64,000 nucleotides of DNA from Salibacterium aidingense DSM 18341 (GCF_000429685.1 NZ_KE386940.1:1-64000), one strand, 5' to 3'. Shown: positions 17,624 through 26,461, counted from the first letter of the stretch. Translations and numbers: made by a program. The notes: generated by a model from the sequence alone, not told the origin.

Positions 17624-18583
17624 GTGATACTTGTGAATACAGAAACGGTAAAGACGCAGAGAAAAACGAAGAAAAAGAAAGGGCCCGTATTAAATCATGA
17701 AGGGAAATGGGGTCTCCTGATGGTTACCCCTTACCTTCTTCAATTTATCATTTTTATTTTTTTTACGCTGCTTGCTTCGTTGTACTTTAGTTTTTCCAGC
17801 TATGATATGTTGAATCCTCCAGAGTGGATAGGATTAGAAAACTATAACAAATTAATCCAGGACCCTGTTTTTTGGCAGTCTTTAAAAAATACCATCTATT
17901 TTACCGTTTTATTCGTCCCGACCCAGACGATATTGGCATTAATTTTGGCGGTGGCTTTAAATCAAAGTTTAAAAGGGTTGAAGTTATTCCGAATTGCGCA
18001 CTTTATTCCCGTTATTTCTTCCTGGACCGTGGTGTTGTATGTCGCCGATGCTATTTTTAACCCGCGTTTCGGCCTGGCAAATGATCTACTGGTAAAGATA
18101 GGGCTGCAGCCGCAGCAGTGGTTGAATGATGAACAGCAGGTCATTCCCGTTTTGGTGGCCGTTGCGGTATGGAAAGGCGTTGGCTATATGATGGTCATTT
18201 ATTTGGCAGGGCTGCAGAATGTACCGGAAGACCTTTATGAATCGGCTGAAATTGAAGGAGCCGGCGTGTTGAAGAAATTCAGGCATGTCACCGTTCCATT
18301 GATTTCGGGAACCACATTTCTTGTGCTGGTCCTCAGTACCATCACAACCTTCCAGGCGTTTGAACAAATTTATGTAATGACAGGGAACGGCGGAGATATT
18401 ACTAGTGCGGGAGGACCGGACAATGCAAGTATGGTATTAATGCTGTATTTATTCCAGCAGGGGTTTTCCTTTCTGAAGATGGGGTATGCTTCCGCGATTG
18501 CCTGGGTCTTGTTTCTCATCTTATTTGTCATCACGATGATTCAGGTCAAACTGCAGAAGAAATGGGTGCATTATGAGAAATAG
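17624..18583 (+). CDS. ABC sugar importer, permease 1 (MalF/UgpA-like)
   Basis: 319 residues with six predicted transmembrane helices and the ABC-binding EAA loop YESAEIEGAGVLKKFRHVTV in the second half. A basic N-terminal extension (KTQRKTKKKK) precedes helix 1. The start is GTG 17624 or GTG 17633; neither has a strong ribosome site, so coupling to the upstream gene (30 bp away) may matter. It pairs with the permease at 18613. No ATPase gene is in the locus. Confidence 0.92.
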   Translation: MILVNTETVKTQRKTKKKKGPVLNHEGKWGLLMVTPYLLQFIIFIFFTLLASLYFSFSSYDMLNPPEWIGLENYNKLIQDPVFWQSLKNTIYFTVLFVPTQTILALILAVALNQSLKGLKLFRIAHFIPVISSWTVVLYVADAIFNPRFGLANDLLVKIGLQPQQWLNDEQQVIPVLVAVAVWKGVGYMMVIYLAGLQNVPEDLYESAEIEGAGVLKKFRHVTVPLISGTTFLVLVLSTITTFQAFEQIYVMTGNGGDITSAGGPDNASMVLMLYLFQQGFSFLKMGYASAIAWVLFLILFVITMIQVKLQKKWVHYEK

Positions 18584-18612
18584 ATGGCTGTGTCACACAG
18601 GGGGTGCTTTTC

Positions 18613-19443
18613 ATGAAGAAGAATTTTCATAAAAACAGAAAAAAGATCGGCTATATCGTCATTATTCTAAGTTCCCTGATTATGTTTACCCCTTTCATTA
18701 CAGCAACATTAAATTCGTTAAAGACGTATGCCCAGTACACTGCTGTGCCGGTGGAATGGATCCCAGATCCAATTCGCTGGGAAAACTATTCGGACGTCTG
18801 GCAGATGACGGATTTTGCCCTGTATGGCTGGAACAGCCTGATTGTCACCGTGATGTCCGTGCTGGGAGCGATCCTCTCCTGTTCCATGGTGGCCTACGCT
18901 TTTGCGCGTCTGGAGTTCCCTTTTAAGAATTCGCTATTTTTCATGGTACTTGGCACGTTAATGATTCCGCCGGTTGTCATGATTATTCCGCAGTTTATTA
19001 TCTTCCGCCATCTCGGATTTCTGGATACCCTGGTTCCCTTATGGATATTGGAATGGCTGGCTCAGCCGTTTGGCGTTTTTCTCATGCGGCAGGCATTTCT
19101 TGGCATACCTAAGGCGTATGAGGAAGCGGCCACGTTGGATGGGTGCACCCCATTTCAAACATACTGGAGAGTTTTTCTTCCTATGTGTAAGCCGCAATTA
19201 GCCACTCTCACTATTTTCACGTTTATGACAAAGTGGAATGAAATTATGGCACCGGTGATTTATTTATCTTCCGCAGAAAAATACACCCTTCCTATTGGGG
19301 TGCTGCAGATGTCCGGAGCCTGGTTTGGCAAAGAACAATATCTAGTAGCCGCAGCGATCATGTCACTCATCCCTATTCTGATCGTCTTTTTATTAACGGA
19401 GAAATTTTTCATAAAAGGGGCCAGTTCTTCAGGATTGAAATAA
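18613..19443 (+). CDS. ABC sugar importer, permease 2 (MalG/UgpE-like)
   Basis: 276 residues from ATG 18613, preceded by CAGGGGG at normal spacing (GTG 18604 overlaps that site). Six predicted helices and the EAA motif YEEAATLDGCTPFQTYWRVF. It forms the membrane channel with the preceding permease. As in many Bacillus sugar importers, the energising ATPase must be encoded elsewhere, probably a shared MsmX-type protein; this is inference from its absence here. Confidence 0.92.
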   Translation: MKKNFHKNRKKIGYIVIILSSLIMFTPFITATLNSLKTYAQYTAVPVEWIPDPIRWENYSDVWQMTDFALYGWNSLIVTVMSVLGAILSCSMVAYAFARLEFPFKNSLFFMVLGTLMIPPVVMIIPQFIIFRHLGFLDTLVPLWILEWLAQPFGVFLMRQAFLGIPKAYEEAATLDGCTPFQTYWRVFLPMCKPQLATLTIFTFMTKWNEIMAPVIYLSSAEKYTLPIGVLQMSGAWFGKEQYLVAAAIMSLIPILIVFLLTEKFFIKGASSSGLK

Positions 19444-19464
19444 GGAGAGAAGGAGGGAGAGCAG

Positions 19465-20229
19465 ATGGCAGACATTTTCATAAACACGGTTTTGCTGGAG
19501 AAAAACCGCTGGGAACCGGGAAGGCCGTCTTCCCTCCATATCAGTGAGTGGATGGAGGATTTTCAAAGACACGGTTTTCGTGGGGTGGAAATATGGGAAA
19601 ATCATGCCCTGCAGGCGTCGGAAACGGAAGTCCGGCAGGTCATCGAATCTTCCCTGCCGATTGAAATCTATAATTCTTATATTAGCTTGGAAGACGAATA
19701 CGAGAAAGAGCGGAAAGCTGCTGCTGCGATGATCCATAGACTCGAAGTAAAAAGAGTAAAATTTAATTTCGGAGTTTCTTTCTCACAGAAAGAAGAATAT
19801 ATGAAAAATTTATTACATTTTAAAAGCTTACTGCCGCAAGACTGTGAACTATTGTGTGAGTGCCATCCTGGGACAATATTGGAGGAACCGGCAGAGGCGG
19901 AAAAAGTTTTTAAAGAGCTGGCATTGGAACGCCTGGGAGCCATTATTCATCCTTTTCACGTGGAGACAGATCCTGGATTATGGCTGCAGCATTTGGGTTC
20001 AGCCGTGACCCATGCTCATATCAGTTTGTTCGACGGCGGTACGTTTTTTCAGCTGAAAAAGCGGCCGGAGTTTGTGAAAGAACGGATCCACATCATGAAA
20101 GAAGCCGGCTTTGGGGGAACCTTATCGCTGGAATTCACAGAAGGAACTGCATCGGTGGAGGAAACGCCGGAGAAACTGTATCAACATGCGCTCGAGGATC
20201 TTGCTTTTTTACTTCATCATTATGTATGA
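19465..20229 (+). CDS. Sugar phosphate isomerase/epimerase-like TIM-barrel protein
   Basis: 254 residues of the xylose-isomerase-like TIM-barrel superfamily. Candidate metal ligands lie in the expected order along the barrel: Glu in LLCECHPGT, His in AIIHPFHVETDP, His in THAHISLF and Glu in LSLEFTEG. Members are divalent-metal isomerases, epimerases, dehydratases or endonuclease IV; the locus argues for a sugar role. It follows the permease by 21 bp and precedes an oxidoreductase of the Gfo/Idh family, a pairing common in inositol, keto-sugar and amino-sugar catabolism. Confidence 0.8.
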   Translation: MADIFINTVLLEKNRWEPGRPSSLHISEWMEDFQRHGFRGVEIWENHALQASETEVRQVIESSLPIEIYNSYISLEDEYEKERKAAAAMIHRLEVKRVKFNFGVSFSQKEEYMKNLLHFKSLLPQDCELLCECHPGTILEEPAEAEKVFKELALERLGAIIHPFHVETDPGLWLQHLGSAVTHAHISLFDGGTFFQLKKRPEFVKERIHIMKEAGFGGTLSLEFTEGTASVEETPEKLYQHALEDLAFLLHHYV

Positions 20230-20259
20230 AGGGTTGAAAGCGGGGAGGGAATGATACAC

Positions 20260-21273
20260 ATGGATGTTACTGTCGCCGTTATTGGAGCAGGAATTATTGC
20301 GGAAGAACATCTGCAGGCCGTCGAAGCGGTGGAAGGACTGCATGCCCTGGCCGTTGCTGATATCAATGCACAAAAAGCGGAAATGCTTGCAGAAAGATAT
20401 AACACGAGGAGCTATACCGATTATCAGGACATGATTAAAACGGAAACGCCTAATATGGTAATTATCACCCTGCCTCATTATTTGCACAAAGAAGCGTCCG
20501 TTTTTTCGGCGGAGCAGGGGTGTCATATTTTACTGGAAAAACCGATGGCTTTGACTGCGGCGGAATGTGAGAAAATCATACAATCCGCCAGAAAAAACCG
20601 CGTTCAATTGATGGTGGGTCATATTCAGCAATATTTTCACGAGAATAGAACGGCAAAACAGATCGTGGAACAAGGGGAGCTTGGTTCGCTGGTGATGATC
20701 AATGAAACACGGCATCTTCCTTATTTCACCAGGGAGCGCCCGCGCTGGTTTTTCGAATGTTCAAAAGCTGGCGGAGGCATTGTGATGAATCTTGGGGCGC
20801 ATTGTATTGATAAGATCCAGTGGCTGCTTGATACCAAAGTGTCTCAGGTGATGGCAGCGATGACGTATAAAGGGGAAGAGGCAGGAGTGGCAGCGGATGT
20901 GGAGGGAAGCGGACTTTTATTCCTTCACACGGAAAGAGGGATTCCGGCTTCCATATCTTTGGCTGGATATGAGGTCGTTCCAAAACAGAGGACAGAGCTG
21001 ATTTTTACAAATGGAATGATGAAAGTGGAAATCGGCAAAGGGGTTTGGGTGATCAGAAGCGGTGTGTATGAAAAGGTTGCATCTACCAAGGAAACCCCGC
21101 CCTTTGTCAGGCAGTTAACGGAATTCCTCCGTGCTGTGAAAGGAGAGGGTACGGTAAAAAAGTCCGGGCCGTATGCCAAATCGATTATCGAGGTGCTGGA
21201 GGCGGGATACCAATCCCACAAGCAGGGAAAAATGGTTTCCGTACCGCCGGAAAGGAGAGCGGATCAGCCGTGA
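20260..21273 (+). CDS. Gfo/Idh/MocA-family oxidoreductase
   Basis: About 337 residues. ATG 20260 is favoured because GGGGAGGG lies only two bases before the alternative ATG 20251. The N-terminal Rossmann domain (VAVIGAGIIAEEHLQAV) binds NAD(P); the family signature EKP occurs in HILLEKPMAL, and GGGIVMNLGAHCIDKIQWLL carries the usual catalytic D/H region. These enzymes oxidise or reduce sugars, inositols or their amino/keto derivatives. The stop codon overlaps the GH20 start, indicating tight coupling. Confidence 0.88.
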   Translation: MDVTVAVIGAGIIAEEHLQAVEAVEGLHALAVADINAQKAEMLAERYNTRSYTDYQDMIKTETPNMVIITLPHYLHKEASVFSAEQGCHILLEKPMALTAAECEKIIQSARKNRVQLMVGHIQQYFHENRTAKQIVEQGELGSLVMINETRHLPYFTRERPRWFFECSKAGGGIVMNLGAHCIDKIQWLLDTKVSQVMAAMTYKGEEAGVAADVEGSGLLFLHTERGIPASISLAGYEVVPKQRTELIFTNGMMKVEIGKGVWVIRSGVYEKVASTKETPPFVRQLTEFLRAVKGEGTVKKSGPYAKSIIEVLEAGYQSHKQGKMVSVPPERRADQP

Positions 21274-23150
21274 ATTGTTGGATCAAAGGAGATATTCAAG
21301 ATCTTCAATCAGGAATAGAAGAATGGGAGAAAGCTTTTGACTTTTCTCTCTCAAAGGAAGGCATTCCTGTCACGGTGAAACGGGAAGATACAAGTAGTCT
21401 GCACGTGTCATTGAAAGAAGGAAAAGGCGAAATTCGTTACAGCCAAAACATTCACTTTTTTCGGGCACTGGGCCTGTTTTTAGAACATGCCGGGAGGCGC
21501 AGCACGTTTCAGATTGAAGAGCATCCTCAGTTTGAATCGAATGGAATCATGCTTGACTGTTCCCGGAATGCGGTGATGAAACCGGAGCAAGTCAGAAAAC
21601 TGATCCGTATAATGTCCATGATGGGTCTGAACAGGCTGATGCTTTACATGGAAGATACGTATGAAGTAAAAGAGCGGCCGTATTTTGGTTATATGCGCGG
21701 GAGATACAGCCACGAAGAATTGAGACAGCTGGATGAATATGCCTGCCGGTTCGGGGTGGAAGTAGTCCCGGCGATACAGACCCTGGCCCACCTAACGACG
21801 TTCCTGCGCTGGGATGCTGCGGCAGACTTGAGGGACACCCCGGATATTCTGTTGGCCGCCTCCGGTGAAACGTATACGTTTATCGAGCAGATGATAGAGT
21901 CTGTCAGCTCTGCCTTCCGCACGTCCCGTATTCATCTTGGTATGGATGAGGCCCATTTCCTGGGACGGGGAGAATATTATAAAAAAAACGGGCCCAGACC
22001 AAGCTTTCAAATTATGAATGACCATTTACATGAAGTATTGAAGATCACGAGGGAAAAAGGGCTGCAGCCGATGATCTGGAGCGACATGTATTTCAGAATG
22101 GCGTCCGTTAAAGGCCATTATTATGATGAAAATGCGAGTGTTCCAGAGGACGTTATAGAGAATATGCCGAAAAATGTCCAATTTGTATATTGGGACTACT
22201 ATCACGAAAAGGAAGAAGTGTATAGAAGCTTTCTGCAGAAGCACAAGGCTTTTGGGACGATGCCCCTGTTTGCAGGAGGGTTGTGGACGTGGAATGGAAT
22301 AGCTGTGAATTATAAAAAAGCGTTTCGAACAACGGATGCTGCGATGACAGCCTGCAAAAAAGAAGGGGTGCCCGAAGTGTTCGCCACGCTCTGGGGGGAC
22401 GACGGCCAGGAAACAGAGCCATTTACGGCCCTGCTCGGAATACAGTTGATGGCAGAACACGGGTACGTAAGGGAATTGGATAGGAAGAAGGTGAAAGACC
22501 GATTTCGTTTCTGTACGGGCGCCGATATGGAGGCATTTATAACATTAGGAGAATTAGATCAACCTCCTGGAACAGCGGAAGAAATCCAGCTCGAACCGGA
22601 TAATCCTTCGAAGTTTCTGCTGTGGCAGGACCCCCTGATGGGATTATTTGATAAAGAGGCAGAGGGAATGGAGCTTCCGCGTTTTTATCAGGAGCTCGAA
22701 GGAGACTTGGAAAATATGAAAAAGAAGGCAGGACCATGGGCATTTCTATTTGATGTGCCCTCCCGGATCTGCTCGGTCCTCAGCTTGAAAGCTGAGCTTG
22801 GTGTAAAGGTAAAGTATTATTATGAAAAAAACGAGAAAAATCAATTACGGAAATTGGAACAGGACGTTCTGCCAGATTTGAAACAACGCGTTGAAAGGTT
22901 GAGGAAACGGCACTATGAACAATGGATGAAGATCCATAAACCGTTTGGGTGGGAAGTGATTGATATCCGATATGGCGGCTTAATTGCAAGAATTGATACG
23001 ACCCAGCGCAGGTTGTCCGAATATTTGAAAGGAAACCAGGTGTTAATAGAGGAACTGGAAGAATACCGGTTGCCGTATTCCTCCGTGAATCAAAGCGGGT
23101 ATGTGAGAAATAATGTGTATAAGCAGATTGTCAGCCCGAATGTATTTTAA
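21270..23150 (+). CDS. Intracellular beta-N-acetylhexosaminidase-like glycoside hydrolase, family GH20
   Basis: 626 residues, starting with GTG in a GTGA overlap with the previous gene. The TIM-barrel part (about 90-430) contains RIHLGMDEAHFLGRG with the catalytic Asp226-Glu227 pair of GH20, preceded by LMLYMEDTYE and FGVEVVPAIQTLAHL. GH20 enzymes remove terminal beta-GlcNAc or GalNAc by substrate-assisted catalysis. There is no signal peptide, so it acts on imported oligosaccharides. A helical C-terminal region of about 150 residues (480-626) resembles that of GH20C-type cytosolic hexosaminidases. Together with the lyase it points to a polymer containing N-acetylhexosamine. Confidence 0.85.
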   Translation: MNCWIKGDIQDLQSGIEEWEKAFDFSLSKEGIPVTVKREDTSSLHVSLKEGKGEIRYSQNIHFFRALGLFLEHAGRRSTFQIEEHPQFESNGIMLDCSRNAVMKPEQVRKLIRIMSMMGLNRLMLYMEDTYEVKERPYFGYMRGRYSHEELRQLDEYACRFGVEVVPAIQTLAHLTTFLRWDAAADLRDTPDILLAASGETYTFIEQMIESVSSAFRTSRIHLGMDEAHFLGRGEYYKKNGPRPSFQIMNDHLHEVLKITREKGLQPMIWSDMYFRMASVKGHYYDENASVPEDVIENMPKNVQFVYWDYYHEKEEVYRSFLQKHKAFGTMPLFAGGLWTWNGIAVNYKKAFRTTDAAMTACKKEGVPEVFATLWGDDGQETEPFTALLGIQLMAEHGYVRELDRKKVKDRFRFCTGADMEAFITLGELDQPPGTAEEIQLEPDNPSKFLLWQDPLMGLFDKEAEGMELPRFYQELEGDLENMKKKAGPWAFLFDVPSRICSVLSLKAELGVKVKYYYEKNEKNQLRKLEQDVLPDLKQRVERLRKRHYEQWMKIHKPFGWEVIDIRYGGLIARIDTTQRRLSEYLKGNQVLIEELEEYRLPYSSVNQSGYVRNNVYKQIVSPNVF

Positions 23151-23241
23151 TCGTATTCTGCCCTGAAAGGGGGTGTTATATTAAATATTTGTAATTTTCT
23201 TAATATTAGGTATTTATTCTAAAATGAAAGAGGTGTGAAAG

Positions 23242-24264
23242 ATGGAGAAATCCAAAAGGAAGGTATGGCTGGTTTGGCTTTTAACTGCGGCTGTGATCGT
23301 AGGTAGTGTGCCGGCATCGGGTTTGGCGGAAACGACGTCCGGCAATGACAAGGCAATGTGGGCATGGTTTCCAAATGAAGACATCAATACAGAAGCAGGA
23401 CGGGAGGAACTGGTTGAATTTTCAAAGGAAAAAGGGATTAATGTGATTTATCTTAATATTGGTGTACGGGAGGATATCCCTCAGGTCCCTCCGTTCCCTT
23501 ACCGCCATATGCATCCTAAATTCAGTGTTGGAAAGCAGGAAGGAATCCCTTATCTTCAAATGCACCCAGCGCAGTATCAGAAGTTTATTAAACTGGCTCA
23601 TGAAAATGATATCGAAGTCATTGCATTGGATGGTGCTTCCGAATGGGCCAAGAAGAAAAACCATAAAACGCCTATCATACGTATGATTCAGGTGGTGAAG
23701 TATAACAACTTTTCCGACGAAGAGGAGCAGTTTGACGGAATACAAATGGATATTGAACCTTATTTGCTTGACGAATGGGACACAGAAGAACGCAGCCAGC
23801 TGATCCTGGATTATTTAAATGGACTGAATAAATTAGATACTATTGCCGCGGATCACCATATTGATTTTATGATTGCCATGCCGTTCTGGTTTGACGGGAA
23901 AGAATATGAAACCGCATACAATGATGTAACCAAACCATTGTCGGATCACGTGATGGACATCGTGGATACGGCAGCAATTATGGCCTACCGCGATACAGCG
24001 GAGGGGAACGATTCGATGATATATCACTCGGAGCATGAACTGGAGTATGCAAACGAAAACGGAAACACCATTGTTATCGCGGTGGAAACGCAAAATTTAG
24101 AAGGAATTGTCGAACCTTATTATGAAAAGGTCTCCTATTTTGAAGAAGGCGAAGCTTATATGGATGAGAACTTAGAAATCGTTGATGCCGCTTATGCCGA
24201 GGAACCAGGATACGGAGGGCAGGCCATCCACAAGTACCAAAGCTACCGGTCGATGAAGCCTTAG
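23242..24264 (+). CDS. Secreted TIM-barrel protein, glycoside-hydrolase-like
   Basis: 340 residues. A Sec signal peptide (basic KSKRK, hydrophobic core, likely cut after GLA at residue 29) is followed by a barrel-like domain: KAMWAWFPNE, NVIYLNIGV, IEVIALDGASEWA, FDGIQMDIEPYLL, IDFMIAMPFWF, TAAIMAYRDT and TIVIAVETQ. The order of strands with acidic ends (QMDIEP, AYRD, VETQ) resembles GH18/GH-like barrels with a D-x-E type acid at the end of strand 4. The family is not one I can name. It may attack the polymer outside the cell before uptake by the preceding importer. It has its own 91-bp leader. Confidence 0.65.
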   Translation: MEKSKRKVWLVWLLTAAVIVGSVPASGLAETTSGNDKAMWAWFPNEDINTEAGREELVEFSKEKGINVIYLNIGVREDIPQVPPFPYRHMHPKFSVGKQEGIPYLQMHPAQYQKFIKLAHENDIEVIALDGASEWAKKKNHKTPIIRMIQVVKYNNFSDEEEQFDGIQMDIEPYLLDEWDTEERSQLILDYLNGLNKLDTIAADHHIDFMIAMPFWFDGKEYETAYNDVTKPLSDHVMDIVDTAAIMAYRDTAEGNDSMIYHSEHELEYANENGNTIVIAVETQNLEGIVEPYYEKVSYFEEGEAYMDENLEIVDAAYAEEPGYGGQAIHKYQSYRSMKP

Positions 24265-24270
24265 AATCTG

Positions 24271-24304
24271 GAAGAGGGTGGTCATTGGGCCCTCCACCCT
24301 CTTC
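24271..24304 (+). terminator. Strong hairpin after the secreted protein gene
   Basis: A perfect 11-bp stem GAAGAGGGTGG / CCACCCTCTTC (24271-24281, 24294-24304) starts 7 bp after the stop codon. The T-tract is poor (TATCCT), so it may stabilise the 3' end or work with another factor. Confidence 0.55.
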
Positions 24305-24425
24305 TATCCTGAGGACGTAAAATAACGCCCCCTTTGGAATACCACCAAAAGGAGGAACCCTGCCTATAAATCCACCGGATGATATTGATGCAGGTGGACA
24401 TTTTTTCCCATTTTGACAGGTAGTT

Positions 24426-24552
24426 CGGACATTTATTCCGTTATCTCCCCTTTTCATCGTAAAAAAACGGTCCAAAGACCCAATAGAGGAAAAAATGTCC
24501 GAAAAAGCTGCCACAAGTCTCTTACATTGATATTTAGCGGAACAAATGTCCG
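24426..24552. repeat. Dispersed palindromic repeat, family A copy 3 (short form)
   Basis: Left arm CGGACATTTATTCCGTTATC (24426-24445), inner right arm AATAGAGGAAAAAATGTCCG and outer right arm TTAGCGGAACAAATGTCCG ending at 24552. It sits between the converging 3' ends of the secreted protein and the SRAP gene. The rest of this 337-bp gap has a short CCACC/GGTGG inverted repeat near 24370 and no gene. Confidence 0.85.
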
Positions 24553-24601
24553 CAAGGTAATCTCCGCTCTCAGTGAAGAGGGAAAAGAGCTGAAACCGCC
24601 T

Positions 24602-25270
24602 TTATAATGGGTTCAGTAGATCCTCCGCGTTATTTTTAACATTGTTGACGGCCTTCGACACGGGATATGCTTCCATGATGGATGAATCTATGGGAGCCAG
24701 GCAGTTTTGCAGGGCGTGATGGTCCTGGATGCCGGGGTCCAGCCATGTCGATTCCAATTCTTCCTTCAGAATAACCGGCATACGGTGATGGAGGCCTTCC
24801 ATAAAAGCATTGGCCTCGATTGTTAAGATCGTACAGGTGAAGCGTTTGTCTCCCTCTTTCTTTTCCCATTTTTCCCATAAGCCAGCCAATGCAAAGAGAC
24901 TTTCGCCGGCAAGCCGGATGCGGTATGGCTGCTTTTTTCCATTCTCTGTTTTCCATTCATAAAAGCTGTCTGCAGGAAGAATACAGCGCTGGGTTTCGAG
25001 CGGGCGCTTGAAACTGTTTTTGGTATGGGCTGTTTCCGCGCGGGCGTTTATCATTTTGTATCCGATGTTCGGATCCGAGGCCCAATGCGGAACCAGTCCC
25101 CATGTCAGGACTCCGAGACGGTTTTTCGCTCCATCGTTAATCACGGCTGCCACGTTCTGCCCCGGAGCGATGTTAAAACTCGGCTCATAATCCTCTAATG
25201 TCGTATCTTCAATGTCAAACCTCTCCTCGATCTTCTGCAGAGGTACAGTCAGCGTAAAACGTCCACACAT
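24602..25270 (-). CDS. SOS response-associated peptidase (SRAP/HMCES/YedK family)
   Basis: 222 residues. Met1 is followed by Cys2 (MCGRFTL), the residue that forms the thiazolidine cross-link to abasic sites in single-stranded DNA. Other conserved features are INARAET, RCILPADSFYEWK (active-site Glu) and GLHHRMPVIL (active-site His). The protein protects abasic sites during replication and can later release itself. Length is typical for the family. The gene is monocistronic, ending against repeat copy 3. Confidence 0.93.
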   Translation of the reverse strand: MCGRFTLTVPLQKIEERFDIEDTTLEDYEPSFNIAPGQNVAAVINDGAKNRLGVLTWGLVPHWASDPNIGYKMINARAETAHTKNSFKRPLETQRCILPADSFYEWKTENGKKQPYRIRLAGESLFALAGLWEKWEKKEGDKRFTCTILTIEANAFMEGLHHRMPVILKEELESTWLDPGIQDHHALQNCLAPIDSSIMEAYPVSKAVNNVKNNAEDLLNPL

Positions 25271-25403
25271 AGAAAAAACTCCTTCTTTTCGTATTGCTAT
25301 TAGCTTAGGGTTTTTCTTTCGTCTTTATAACGAAAAGATTGAAGAATCGGCCCACTTTTGAAATAATTGTAAATATCATTTGTGTTTCGGAGAGGGGGAA
25401 GCG

Positions 25404-25487
25404 ATGAGTTTGGTTTCCTTGATGTTGGGGGTTGGAGTGGTTATTCTGCTGATAATCTTGATTACAGGGACCTCGGTGAAAAAATAA
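25404..25487 (+). CDS. Very small membrane protein, 27 residues
   Basis: ATG at 25404 follows the strong site GAGAGGGGG. The peptide begins MSLVSLMLGVGVVILLIILI and ends in TGTSVKK: one transmembrane helix with two lysines at the end, so the C-terminus probably faces the cytoplasm. The start signal, composition and clean stop make it more than a chance ORF. It precedes two other small membrane-protein genes. Function unknown. Confidence 0.5.
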   Translation: MSLVSLMLGVGVVILLIILITGTSVKK

Positions 25488-25561
25488 GTGGACGGCGGCG
25501 CTTATTTTTGTTGTAATAGAAAGGAAGTTTTTTACATAATAGATACATGAGAGGTTCGTGG

Positions 25562-25855
25562 ATGATTTATATGTTTGTCCTTACGGGTGTCCTTTTATTG
25601 ATCAGCGCTTGTTTTTATTTTCATAGTGTCGGAGAGTTTGCAGGCATCTTTCTGTCTATTTTTTTTCCTTCTGTCACTCCCTTTGTTTTTGAGCAGGTGA
25701 AAAATACAGAAGGCGTGGGGGAAGAGATCGTGTATGCTATTCTCTTTTTTATTGGGGTCAGCTGGCTTATTGCTGCTCCTGGTCTTATACCGCAGCGGCA
25801 GCAGAAGGAAGAAAGGACAGCAAAGAAGGAAACAGCATCGTCGGACGAAGCTTGA
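25562..25855 (+). CDS. Small hypothetical membrane protein
   Basis: 97 residues from ATG 25562, which has GAGAGG at 7 bases; the in-frame ATG 25547 lacks a ribosome site. Hydrophobic segments lie at about 1-20, 25-45 and 55-75, followed by a charged tail (QRQQKEERTAKKE). The next gene encodes an RDD protein and starts 34 bp later, so they may be co-expressed. I do not recognise the family. Confidence 0.55.
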   Translation: MIYMFVLTGVLLLISACFYFHSVGEFAGIFLSIFFPSVTPFVFEQVKNTEGVGEEIVYAILFFIGVSWLIAAPGLIPQRQQKEERTAKKETASSDEA

Positions 25856-25888
25856 GAAAAACAATGTAAGAGGGAAAGGGCGGTTGGC

Positions 25889-26260
25889 GTGGAAGAACGA
25901 GCTGGATTTTGGATAAGACTAGGTGCAGGCATCCTGGATTCTCTTATTATAGGATTCTTTTTTGGATTGATCACATGGGTGATCTATGGGGAACTATATC
26001 ACGAAGAGTTTAATGTAACGGATCTATTGAGTTTATTGTATATGATCCTGCTCCCGGTGTTCTGGCGGGGATATGTGATTGGAAAGCGGCTTGTTAACAT
26101 TCGGATTGTGAAAGAATCCGGCGAAGACGTCACGATTAGTACGATGCTGCTGCGGGTTCTTGTGGGAGGGCTACTTTATGCCTTCACCTTTGGGATTGCG
26201 GCAATGGTGAGTGCCTTTATGGTCGGACTCCGGGAAGATAAAAAATCGATTCATGATTGA
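25889..26260 (+). CDS. RDD family membrane protein (short)
   Basis: 123 residues, GTG start. RDD signature: AGFWIRLGAGILDSLIIGFF, where the R-x(3)-D-x pattern gives the family its name, then FWRGYVIGKRLVNIRIV and a final helix. Three transmembrane helices. Some RDD proteins contribute to Na+(Li+)/H+ antiport in halophiles, but the family is mostly uncharacterised. A terminator follows at 26376. Confidence 0.8.
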   Translation: MEERAGFWIRLGAGILDSLIIGFFFGLITWVIYGELYHEEFNVTDLLSLLYMILLPVFWRGYVIGKRLVNIRIVKESGEDVTISTMLLRVLVGGLLYAFTFGIAAMVSAFMVGLREDKKSIHD

Positions 26261-26375
26261 ATGTGAAACACGAACCGAAACAGCCGCAGTATCAATAACA
26301 TCTCTGTTTCGAAATAATAGCTGAATAGAACTGTCCACCATAACCATATATAAGACTTTTTCGGAAATCCTAAAT

Positions 26376-26413
26376 AAAAATGTCCTCCAGATGCGTTTGG
26401 AGGACATTTTTTT
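26376..26413. terminator. Bidirectional terminator between RDD gene and nasC
   Basis: AAAAATGTCCTCC / GGAGGACATTTTTTT (26376-26388, 26399-26413) forms a stem with an A-tract on one side and a T-tract on the other, so it can stop transcripts from both the + strand RDD gene and the - strand nasBC operon. Its core is the same GGAGGACA word seen in the nested repeat at 10603. Confidence 0.85.
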
Positions 26414-26461
26414 GCCGGTATACGTAGGAAATTGTCCGATATCTGCCGTCAGTCTCCGGTA

